Shown: piece after piece, positions 41,601 through 54,000 of the stretch
How positions within the stretch are numbered: position 1 is the first letter of the stretch
Layout: each line of letters begins with the position of its first letter
NCBI GenBank assembly: GCA_018697195.1
Contig: CM031859.1
Location: 52,746,828-52,810,827, forward strand
Reading direction: 5' to 3'
DNA length: 64,000 bases
Source: Certhia americana
Taxonomy: Eukaryota > Chordata > Aves > Passeriformes > Certhiidae
Notes under the pieces: model-generated
Seen by the model: only the letters and a program-made list of their open reading frames with translations
The model's database searches: none
Told to the model about the DNA's origin: nothing
Position numbers and translations under genes: made by a program

Positions 41601-43325
41601 CTCAAACTGCATATTTGAGGTTATTCATGAAATTCCTGTTCCTGTGTCTGGTTTGTCTCATTGTGGCTTATTGGAAATGAGTAGTCAGTTCTAACGACAA
41701 CTTAGTATTTAGCAATATTAACTCTGTATTACCAAGAGAAACAGTATTTTCCTCTTACACATACAGGTCCTAAAAGCAGGACAACTTACTTTCACATTTA
41801 TGCAGCTGGGATTTTTACCCCCAAGGAGACTAGTTGACCTAAAAACACTCTTTTTGAAAACCATTATTTGAGCAATTTGACTGCTAGTGTTCCCAAAAAG
41901 TACTTTCATACTTGAGGACAGTTAACAACCTTCCTCAAAATTATCGCTATTGTTCCTGATGTAATTCCAAAGCCAGGAATTACTAGGAGGAGGGGTGGCT
42001 ATCCAAAGTAGTACACCAACAGGAGCAGCCTGAGTTTATGTAGCTTATCCATCAGTGGACACAGTGATTTTGCTCACTGAAACAAGCTGAGGGACATAGA
42101 GATGCACAGTTGGTACAGTTACCATCCTCCGGCTGTGTTGATTCTGGCTTTTTCCTGTCTCTATTGTCACTGATGCAGCTGTGACTACACATAGGGGTGG
42201 CCTGTGGGTCAATGCCAGAGGGAGTTGAGACACTTCATAATGTTCTCCAGAACATTTACAACACAGAGCTGTGAAACACAACATCCCAAAACACTTTGCT
42301 GTGCTCTGCATGTGCAATTAAACTTTCCATTTTAATTAACATCCTTCTTTAAAATCATGCATGTGATATTCCAAGAATGGTTGCACAAAATACGCTGTGA
42401 AAAACCTCTTTCTCTCTCTCTCCTAGTATGTATCCAGAGATCCTAATAGCACTGGCACCACAGAAGAAAATAAGATCTGCATGCAGGATAGATGCCTAAC
42501 ATGACCCCTGCACGACTCCCTGGCCCTTCCTAGGGTTCTGTAGTAGCACAGTCTGCATTTTTTCTAATAGAGGATTTCAGTCTTCCTTGTGTTACAACAA
42601 TAATGTTTGTTTGTGACCAGCTTATGTGTCATTCCTGGCCTCTTCCTCAGTCCACAGGAGCAGAGATGGGGGGACAACTTGATACCATACCCTCCCCTGC
42701 CTGCCTGGGAGGGGTGCTGGGAAAAAATATAAATGATGAGTGTATGGTGCTACTTCCCGTGAGTTCTGTTAAGACTTCACTATACTGGGGTTTATGGGTT
42801 CCCAAAATTTATATATAATAGTCTTCAGTATTTACAGTTATATAGACTGCAGTAGATTTTTTTTCTCCTTCAATTACTTCTCCCTGTCACTTTTCCAACT
42901 CTCATAAAACCATATCTTCCACAAAATCTTGCCTTAAATGTGACAGTTTAACTATACACTGTCAGAGGAAATGCATTTATTTGTTTTTCTCCTGCTACTT
43001 CTGCCTTCTAATTATCATGCTGGACTCAAAACCTATTCACCATTTTCTATGCCACTATAGTTTTATAGATACGTCATATTCCGTCCTCAGCCATCTCTTT
43101 TCCAGCCGAGACCATCCTAAGCTATTTAATCATTCCACATATGAAAGCTTATCCATACTTTCGATTATCCTAGTCACTGTCTTTTCATGTTTTTTAATTT
43201 CACTGTAGCCTTTATGAAACAGGTGCAGTACAACTTAAAGTACTTGTTGAGATACTGGGACACCACAAGGGCATACAGTGGAATAATGTATTACCTTTTG
43301 TTCCTTTCTTAAATCAGTCTTTGTA

Positions 43326-43364
<39 letters not shown>

Positions 43365-46300
43365 ACTGGTGCTTAGCATTGTGCCAGCTATTCTTTGGCC
43401 TAGTATAAAAATAGCATTTGTGAATGGTACTAATAAGCTCAGGACTGGGTATTCTCCTTGTGCCTTATTTTCCACCTATTAGAACTGAATTTTATCTGCT
43501 GGGTGTTTTTGCCCTGGAATGGGGGCTTTCTGCAATTCTTTGGTCTTTGTCTTTAGTATTCTTGGTAGTATCACAAAATGTAACTAGTCTACTTACTAGT
43601 CTACTGCCAACTAGTCTACTTTTCCCATGTCATTTAGAAATATATTGACCTGATTAAACTAAGCATTCATAATCTTTTCCACTGTAAACCGCAACCATTT
43701 CTGCATAGCCTTGTTTGTTCTCTCTTTTAACTGCTTATCCATTCAAGAACTTTCCTGTTTATCTCCTCAAATTATATCCTCTAGGAGCCTTTGAAAGGCA
43801 TGTGCTAAAATCTCTTCTGAATTTAAAGTAAACTATATCAGCTGGATTGCCTGTGTCCTCGGGGTTGTTGAATACTTCAAAGAACTAATGAATTTGTGAA
43901 GAATTGTGTCTGTTTACTGAAACTTTAATTCCTTCCTAATGTGTTAATCTCTTGGGTCTGCATTACAGTTCTTGCCAACTTGGCCAGTGAAGACAGGTTT
44001 CTTGGTCCATATGTTCTCTAGCTCTCTCCTGAAACTTTAGAAACTGGCATCAAATTAGCTACCTCCAATTATCTAATATCATGTTTCATGAGAAAAATTG
44101 TACATCACAATTTAAAAATTACCTGTTTTGTCTTCATATACAACTGAAAATTATGTGCAAGCTCTTGATCCTGGAAATGTGTTACTGCTCATTCTAGTGA
44201 ATTCTTCTGTCCCCTTTACTGACATGCCAGTCTTGAGACAGATGCCTTGATGCTGCCCATGAATAATGGTCCCAGTAACGTGATCAACTGAACTCACCTA
44301 CTGAGAATCCTTGCAAAATCTATCTAGTTTTTCTGGTATGGATTTATATCCTGCCAGCCAGGAGTGCGTAGGGAGTGCACCTTGAGCACTCCTGTCCCTA
44401 AGCAGCATCAGGCTTTTTGCTTCTCACCCTGGGTGAGAAAGCCTTTATAACCATTGCAGAAAAGGAAGCCACAAAAGAAATTCTCAGTAAATCTCCATCA
44501 GATCACTCAAGGTCATCAGTTTTGTTTCACTGCTGGAGTGTTATCTCTGCAAGCTTCCTGCATCAGCCTTTGATGGTTTCTGGTATGTAATTTGTATTAG
44601 TTACTACTATGAATACCATCCTAGCATTCACATATTCCCAATAGGACCATCCAGTTATTCCTTAACCTGCTAACTTGCCCTAAGTTGGACAGGCTGTTCC
44701 TCACTTCACTGTGACCAGTGCACAGAACCAAGGGATGACCCATTCTTGTCAGTCTCAAGATACCCAAGCTTTCTCAGGCACACAAACTTTGTTGTTGAGG
44801 CTTTTTAAATTACATTTATGTTTTTTATACTGTGCAAGAGCCAGCTTGAAGTCTCTGACTCCAAACAGCTTTTCACTACTGGTTTCTCCTGTGGGTGTGC
44901 TTTCAGGCCTCCTGCCCACAAACCAGAAACTTCTTCATCCAGCTGATGTGGAACATGGTGGCTCATTCCCTGAGGGCCTGTCACTTTCTGTGTCTTGCTT
45001 GCAGAGAACAAGCTGGTCAAAACAAATTGACCCAGTGTGCTGTAACCACAGACTGACTGACTGGGTTGCTTAGAAACAAACACCAAGAAGAAGTTGTGAC
45101 CTTTACGCCAGCTTCTCTCCAGCCCCCTTGTCAGGGTAAACAATGCTTGATTTGATGGACTTTCCATGTGTTCAGCTCTGTCCTTGAGAACTAGTTCAGC
45201 AAATGACATTATTAATTAGCTAAAGGAGACCATTTGACATTTTCCTCCGTGGCGATGGCAAGGTACCAATAGAAATATGTCAGTTGTATAAGGACAAACT
45301 GCTGTCATACCTATTTATTAGGGGGAAAAAAGAACAATGGAAGGCCAAACTTTGTAGTGTAGATCATCTATTACCTGGGAGTAATACAAGCAGAAGTCAG
45401 TGTTAGAATTGGTTTCCTTGAAGTGTTCATCCTGCTTAAAGCAAACAATATCCATAATCTATCCAACATCTTTGCTTGTGAATAAGTTGGTTTTTAAGGT
45501 AAATGGAAAGGTGAGAGGTGGCTTTCTTTTGGTGGAAATAAGTTATCTCAGTGGGACACCTGTTTGATTGGAGAATGATTCCAAGTGACATTTAAAATAT
45601 TTTATAGGTAACTTTAACATTGTAGGAAAAATCTAGGTTTGGGAAGCTGGTTACTGAACTGTTTTATCAACCCACCACTTGCTTATTTAGGGAGGACTCT
45701 AGATCCTCTCCACTTTGACCATCAAGGCAAGAAAGCCAGTTACAGCAAAGGAATATTCCAGTAAAATTTGATCATAAGGTTAAAGCCCAGTTATTCTGAT
45801 TTTGATTTGACTGTGCAAAACAAATAAACCAATCCTATCTAAATCAAAGCTGGGATCTCTCGTCTCAGCTGAAGAAGCCACAGCTAACAGTTCAGCATCT
45901 ATGCCAGACAGAACTAAAAAAATAACCTCATTAGATGAGGAATCCTTACTTCTTGAGGTCACCCAAATCCTCTGGCCAGATTTTCAGTTGTGTCACCAGT
46001 AACAACCATTTCAGTTGCAACAATGAGAATGTTAATTGGTGATATTTAATTATTTTGGTATACAGAACTTTGTCTTGCTTAACAATGTACATGCTTAGTT
46101 TATAATGTAAAGCATTTTCTTTCTTTTCAAATTTTATCTCAGTGTTTTTAAATAAGAAGCTGCCTTATCATCACCAGCTCATGAGAAGTGCAGCAGAACA
46201 GAGAAAAAGGCAAAAGGATGTGGGAAGGAAGTTAATGAGGTAAGCAGAGGAAACCCAGTTCCTGTCTGTCAGACTAACCTAGCCCTAGCCTGCAGGATGG

Positions 46301-48020
46301 TCCTGCCAAGGCTCCCACTCTTTCTGTTGGATTCACACTCAAAATGTGGCAGCAGCAGAGGGCCCATCCCTTAGTGCCCATGTCCACAAATGCTCCTGAC
46401 TTCTTGGTATCTCAGGTATCTGTGACTGAAGACACCAAATCTGGGAGCCACACAGGTTGTAAGGCTCTTTGCCTACACTCCAGATGCCTTTTGACTGTGA
46501 TGCCCCACCCGATATTCACGGTTCTACTTGGAACCTATACAAGTAGATTGTGTTAAGATAATCACATTAAAGCAAGAAAACATACAAACAAAAAACTACT
46601 AGGCTCCAAATTCCTAATTCCTCCCATCTCCTGAAGCAAGAGGATGGTCAGTTGATTGGAGGTCGATTTCTAAATAAAAGCCTGATTCCTAATTGTCCTT
46701 TAGGGGGATCTTGATTATTCCCAAGATACAAGCTTGTATTAGCTGCTTCTTGTAAAAAAGCCACAGCTAGAAGGGCACTTTTATGAGACAGTGGCACAGC
46801 CAAGGCAATGAAACTGCTACATCAGTTTGCAAGGAGGGAGGGAGCAATTCTTATGCATGATGTGATCTCCAAGGCCCAAGCTCTCAGTTAGTGTTGAAAG
46901 CCAGCATCATAAATCGTAAAGGACATGAATATCAACACCACAGTAACATGACTGCCTAATCAAAGGGTGATGAAAGTGCCTCTGGTGTGGACAGCAGACA
47001 TGTCTTGCTCTTTATATGGGTTTACACCAATTCCTGAATGGTAAATGCAAGCCTAACTGTTGCTAAGGACAAAGATAGAGATCTCTTTTTTGAAGAATGC
47101 TATCAGGACATACTGACTCCTCAGTTTGAGAGAGACAATTCAAATAGGAGCAGTGGAGTTAAAGAGGTATATATGAGAACACTACTGCACGTTGTCACTT
47201 TGCTCACTGCCAACCAGTGATCCAGGTTCCTCTTCTGAGATGCTCTGGGAATATTTGTTTGAGGCAACTCCTTTGGATGAGACTGATCTGTTTGCTGGCA
47301 AGCAATGTATAAAAACATGTGATGGTAATGAGAACCATCACCTGGAACAACAGTGCTGTGCAGATAGATTCAGTGGCATCAGCACTGAATGGGAAGTCCT
47401 TTAACACCATACATTAGGACTGGGATGCTGATGGGTAGGAGTGTTGGTACAGCCTCTGTCTTTCATTATTATTGCTCTTGTCAGCTCCTAGCAGCTTCTA
47501 ATAATATCTCCTTTGAAAAATACATTTCAGATTTTCCTTGCTAGATGCCAATGCATATTCTAAGTTATGTTATTGCTAAGACCATTGATGTTGCTATGAC
47601 TTCTTGATTGCTGAGTCTACCTGCATTAGTTAGCATTAACGATCAAGGTACTTACACAAGAAAGCCTGACAGTAGTTAGGACTCTTGTTTGGAATAATCT
47701 TTTCCATTAATTGGCTTTTATAACTTCTTCTGGGTGAGAAACAGCTTTCACAGCTACTTAAGCGAGCATGATCTCTGTGTCTTGGTTTTTGAATACTGAA
47801 AAGTGTGTCTTACTATTTTGGAACATATACAGACACAAGGTATCATAAAAGCACAGGGTATAGAACAGTTTTTGTGACCACTGTTCTAAGGGACAGCCCT
47901 TTTTTCTGAGGTGACAATCAGGGTCATTGGAATGACATTTACTGTGATGAACATTGGGCCGTTCTATATTGGGAGAAGTGGTCAAAACAGGCAATGACAA
48001 TTAGAAAGTGAAGGTCTGCT

Positions 48021-48053
<33 letters not shown>

Positions 48054-51000
48054 AAACACTGGAGACTGATCTGGAACAAGTATGAATATAAAAAGGCAGG
48101 CTGTAAACTGGGCACTACTCAAGGCCCATCTTCTCATCCATGATGGTCGAAGAGAATTGAGAAGACATCAAAACTGTGCCTCTCACATCTGAACACACTG
48201 AAGACAAGTGAAACAGCATGGACAGGCTGCTTTCAAGCAAAATGAGCATGTAGCCATCAGCAGGAGCCACACTGACTTGTACTCCAATGAGATGTTTAAT
48301 TAAGGCAGGCTTTGCTTTAATTAAAAATAACAGCCCTTTTGAACCAGGCAGGCAACTTCAGAACTAGATTTATGTGCCAGTGCTAACCAAAACTTTCAAA
48401 GTCACGTAAGACATAACTGCTTTCTGATTTTGTAAGCTGCATAAGCAAAATGAGAGAAATCTGTTGTCCTCTACCAAGGGACAACCTGTGCTTGACAATT
48501 TAACTCACAGAGCAATGAAGACAATGGCTGACATATAAGAAAGTGATGTGCAAGATGTATGCTGGGGATTTGTGTTTAAAGCTTTTGCTTTGACTTAAAA
48601 GCATTTTAAAACATTAACTAAGCAACACTACACACTCTAAGTTTGATGCATGCACATCAAAGTTTTAGTGGAAAAATCACTTTACAACAGTTGGGTACAG
48701 CCATTGAATGATCATTTAGATATGCATGCTCACATTCCAGCTGTGCAAACATTCAAACACTTGATTTGTAGACCTTAGAGGGAAAGGTGCTATCACTCCT
48801 GTTTCATTTGTGCATGGTACTCAGTGTAGATGGTACCTAATGCTGTACCTGCCAATAGTGCCATAAGATTGAGCCAAAAGAATTTCTGCTTCTCATACAC
48901 AAGCTGTTCATTTTCTGAAAATTTTACAGACATTTAAGCTCTTTTTATCCCTTGCTGTTGCCTTATTTTTCTCATTCCTCCCATTCTCTCCAGCCATCAT
49001 TTTTCAAATCCTATTCTTTCTAGAGTCCTTGAAATCTTGTTTCAAGTTTCTGACTCCAGCAGTGGCATAAGGTCATTGACAAACATGATGTTAGTTATCA
49101 CCTCAAAGAAAGGAATATCCCTAGGAAAAGTCTAGCTTGCCTAAATCTGAGATAAAAGAGACTCCATCTCACAGGGCAGACTTCACTCCTGATTCCTCCT
49201 TTCATCAGAAAAGACAATTTCCAGATAAAACAGGGTAAATTTCATCATTCATATACTGCACAATACCACCAAAGCATGCACAAATGGTACTCCTCCAGGG
49301 CCAGGGGTCATTTCTGCTTTTCATTTAATCCTCTTGGCACAGGATTTGCACATTCACTAATTTAAAAATTCCTGCTTATCTTCCCTGTACAGGAACATCA
49401 ATAGATGTCAGACTTTGTGAGTTAAAATTTCTGCAGAATCCTTCCACTTCTCCCAGTCAAAGTACTCATCAAAGCATTTCTTGTCTCTATCCCATTGACA
49501 GAGATGGTATGCTGGTGTCCCCTTTAAAAATTGCTTTCATTTCATTATTCCCAGCTCTGCTGGGTGTGGCAAATACTCCCATTTATCTGCAAAGGTCTAC
49601 CACTATCTTAGATGACATCGTGTCAGAGCTTATTTTTCTTTTTCACACCTAGCTCCAAATTTATTTGTGTGACAGCTTCAGAGGAACCCTGATGACCTCA
49701 CAAACAGGCTGTCATAGGATGTAAGAAATCAGAAGTTTTAGAAGAGGGACTATACTCTCTCTCCATTTTTATTTAAGATCAAGAACTACTAGCAATCTTC
49801 TAACCTGTTATATTCCCTTACAGTTCAGGTAGTTTAAGATATCCTTGGGTAGTCCCTTTGCTGAGATATTTTCTTATTTAATGTCTGGGATGGATTGAAG
49901 GAGCTTAATCCATCTGCATAGATACAGCTATTTAGTAGCATTTGAAATATCATAAGGGCATCCCAGAAACCTCTGGAAGTTGCAGAATATGATACAGGAC
50001 CTATGGGAAACACATGCCTTTCTGAATTGGCAGGTAGAGCCATGCAGGATATCTGTGGGCTTTTTCATTTCTGTATTCAGCTAACTGAATTGATTCTGAA
50101 GTCACACATTCCATGAACAGCACCACTTGAGACTGGCAAGATTTGCAAATTTAAGTTCTGAAAGGGACAATTTGCTCTTTCATCACTCCTCCTGGGAAGG
50201 CTAAGATAGTGTTTGAGCCATAAGCTCTCACGGTATGCTACCCAATCATCAACTCTAACCCCATTTCCTTCTCCATCCCCTTTTGCCTTCTGACAACCCT
50301 TTGGCCAAGACCAGGAAGGTCCTCTCTTTCTGTTTCTTCTGGCTCCCCCAAATCTAGGGACCTTCCTATTGCACCTGGCAGGAGGTGGTTTCTCTCACAT
50401 CCTGAAGGATCATAAATCAAACAAGTTCTTAGGGCAGAGGAAGGAGGTTTGATGCTAAAAAAAGAATAAGGAGGTCAGTCAGAACAAGCCACGGAATGGC
50501 TAGTTTAGCAGTAATCCCACCCTTGCTGCAGAGGGGAGACTGGCTTGCTTTACTTATGCATTTTCACAGTGTGATCACCCTTCTCATGGAAGGTACCTTC
50601 CATTTGCAGCAGATGAAGGTCATTATCATTACAAAGCACTCTCCCCTGGATTACCGCAGCTCTGAGATGTTTGCCTGACTGGAAAATGGAGGAGGATTTT
50701 CACACCGTAGCCATAAAATTTGTTCTTTTATGGAGGCTTTCCTGATAAAATTCTGAATATCCTTTAGACACAGAGGTTCAAATTAATGTATGCCAGGCAC
50801 ACGCCAAGCTTCTTTCTCTGGTGTTGCAACCTGGTGGCTATTTGTAGGGAGCATCATTCAAATAGAAATCTCCTTTAGTGACAGGCACCTCTAGCATGGG
50901 TTTATATGCTTACTTACCATCATCCTACTGCCCTGCACTTATTCAAGACCTTTCATGTGATGCTAGTCACTAGAAAAAGAGTATCTACTCTTCGATCTTG

Positions 51001-54000
51001 TTTGAGTATAATGCTCTGTAACGAGGAACACATCAGCAGCTGTATTAAAGAAACTGGAGGAGAAAAACAGATGCTGCACCTGGAAGCAATGCCCTGCATA
51101 GGAGGTCAAGAATGCTCGAGCTGCTTTTGAAGGAAGAATGCCTGCTTGGAACGTAATGGAGCTTGGGCAGACCAAGGGGCAAATATCATCTGGTTCAAAA
51201 CATCACAGGAAGCTTGTCCTGGCAAGCAACTGGATTTTCACATGAAGAAGTAGAAAGATTGGTTAAGGGTTTTATTAGCAGTAATAGCTTTATTACTCTT
51301 CTCCTATAAAACTAAATGCTGGGTATAACAGTGAGACTTTTCCTATCAGTAAATAATCTTTTTATTAGTTTCATGCCATTAGCAATGCAAGACTATACTG
51401 ACACAAAGCACGCATGACAGAGTGACAGCTTATGACTGCTCAGAATCTAAAGCTCGATATAGAAGTCAGCTGTGTGACTGGTAAGTAGGTCATCTGTTGG
51501 GAACAGATGTGCTCTCTCATCTGCACAGCTCTGCCAGTCGGCTTCGACCTGTAATACTCTAAATGTCCTACTCTGACTATCTAAAGGAGAGTGTGATGAT
51601 TAGGAATCCTTCACTAACTGTTCTCCAAAGGTCTCCTTAACCTGGAATTAATTTTCCCCCTCCACCTTGTTTTACCTCAATTAATTTTGATGTGTTGGCT
51701 TCTAGTTAACAAAAGGCTGATTCATTCTTCCAGATCTTGGAAAAGGGATGAAGACAAGGGGATCTGGCTTATGGTAATTTGAATATAATTTGGGTTTGCC
51801 TGTGGTATTGGCTTCTAGATCAAATATTTATTTTTTGAGAGTAAGACTCTTTAACAGTTTATATTTTTCATAGAGTGCCAAGGATTGGCAGGAAAGTGCC
51901 TTTATGTGTGTTCCTAAATATACAGAATGAAAACCCCGACTGTTTTTGTTAAAAATAATATTACACATTATGTTCAGTTCGCACAAATATAATGACAGTA
52001 TAGGATCTCAGAGTCAGACATTGCTGTTTTCAATGTAAAAACACATTTAAAAATAAGGAAGTTATCATTTTCTCAGAATTATGGAATGCATTCTTAATCC
52101 TTAATAGGGCCCACAAATGATTTTTGCATTCATATTTATATATATATATACACGTGTGTGTGTTCAGGATACAGGGAAAATGAGAGAAAGAAAGTTTTTT
52201 AGGGATACTCAGCATCCTCTCATCATCTCTAAGTTTAACCCTTAATTTGCTCACAACATTCAGGCTAGCAAAAAAGGCCTAGATTTTTAGAAGATATGTA
52301 ATATTTGTCTTTAATTTCTAAAGTAAACAAGGGTGACCAGTGATGGTGTTGGGCAATGCAGTTAAAGAGAGTGGTGATTCCTGGTCTGCAGAAACACAGC
52401 ACAGTGCAGTTACACCCTCTCTACAGATAAATGAAATTTAGCATGTACTCCCTAGAGTGATCCTCCAAAGCCTTCCTCAAGGAGCTTGTAAGACAGAAAA
52501 GAGTCACATTTGCCCTTTCCAAGCTTTAGCAGATAAAGGATGGGTAACTCTTAAGGTGCACACAAAACCAGGAGCTTATAATTTCTTCTTTACTGGGTGC
52601 GAGACTTTTTATTGTTTTGCACCAAAGTCACGCGTTTCTTACTTCACACATGCTGCAAACACTTCAACTAAAGCAGGCAAGGAGGGAAGTGTTTATTCCT
52701 GAACATATTAACCCAAAAGGAATAAACAGAAATTACTGAAACTCAAACATGTATTTGCATTTTGTGTAGGAAACTAAAGCTACCATCAGTCACAAGGGCA
52801 ATATATGCAGAAATGCATCCAATAAACCATTCTTGTTCCCCTAAATACAGGGTCTGGTAAAAAGCAGGATGGACATGGATAAACTAAAGATAAATATCTA
52901 ATTACATTTCTTCTTTATCACATTTTACTACGTTTTAATTGCAGCATAAAGAGGTGTGTGCTGCATTGGCAAAGCATAGCTGGAACCTTATAGTATTTAT
53001 GGAAGTGTATAAATTAATTAGTGTGCTTCGGACTCTTACTGGACAGTGATAACTTTCTGAATTGTCCAACTAAAGGAATACACAGCAACTGTGTGCACAG
53101 ATTTGTAAACATCCCAATGTATATCACACATCAACACAAACAGATTTTATATAACAAAGTGCAATGTAACAGTAGAATTTTTGCTACCAGCTCAAACATC
53201 TCTTTGCATTATTTGTATTCAAATATAAATACCATTTTACATTCAGCTACTGGACATAATTCTCTATTGTTTTTCACTCTAATTGCAGGTATATAATCAA
53301 AAGCTGAACAGAAAAACTGCATTTAAAAAAACAAAGAGTATTTTCTGTCCAATTTACAACTCTAAATGACAACAAATGTGCAAAGTGTCCAGCATCAGGT
53401 TTTAGCTCTGTTGTTGATACCTAGTTTTCCACAAATGGAAAAAAGTCAAGGGTCTGGCAATATAACAGGGTCTATACAAAATGATTTTAAACGGGATGAG
53501 ATCAGTTCTCCCTTTTACTGGCTGGTGGCCTTACTGTCAACAGACGAGCTGAAAGACTGAACTCAGTTAAGCACCAAAAATCTTACCTCTACCTGCCCCT
53601 GGACATCATCTAGTTTATTTTCAGCAAATGAAGATTTTCTTCTCTGTCCTCTCCTGTGGCCAAACTTGCACTTGTTCCTCAGGACTTGCTCATCATCTTC
53701 AATGGGTCTCCTCACGTATTTAAAACGATCTTTAAGGGCCCGTTTCCACAGCAACTATGTGGGGGGAAAAAAATAGCTGTCATTACAAGTATCTGTCAAG
53801 AATTTGCCCCAGCCTAAAGCAGTTCACTTTGTTTTACCTAACTCTACAAAAAAAAAAGTGTTTGCCATTAAGCAGAAAAAGGCTCATAGGACAGCACCAC
53901 CATTGGCTTCAGGATGGAAGGAAACAAAAGCACCTGTGGTAAAGGGTTCTGTGACAACCTACATCTGGGCTAATGGCACTGTTGTGGCTTGCTGAGGATT

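Larger units (their letters stand above)
43080..43990 (-). mobile_element. Possible old, degenerate CR1/L3-like LINE
   Basis: Scattered blocks recall the reverse complement of reptile/bird CR1-like elements: CAGCCATCTCTTTTCCAGCCGAGACC, GCATACAGTGGAATAATGTATTACC, GGAGCCTTTGAAAGGCATGTGCTAAAATC and TCAAAGAACTAATGAATTTG. The order fits one element interrupted by a T33 tract. Too diverged to be certain by eye. Confidence 0.35.
41375..53586 (-). other. SAMD3: SAMD3 intron (12.2 kb)
   Basis: The largest intron in the window. Holds the possible old LINE, T33, A30, small inverted repeats near 44361-44439 and the TA/GT repeat. Open frames of up to 134 codons at 44711-45209 overlap on both strands and resemble no known protein. 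Confidence 0.88.

Noticed and set aside
44711..45209. Overlapping 120- and 134-codon open frames on opposite strands
   Set aside because: They are shadows of one another in a SAMD3 intron, with no domain or known protein resemblance.
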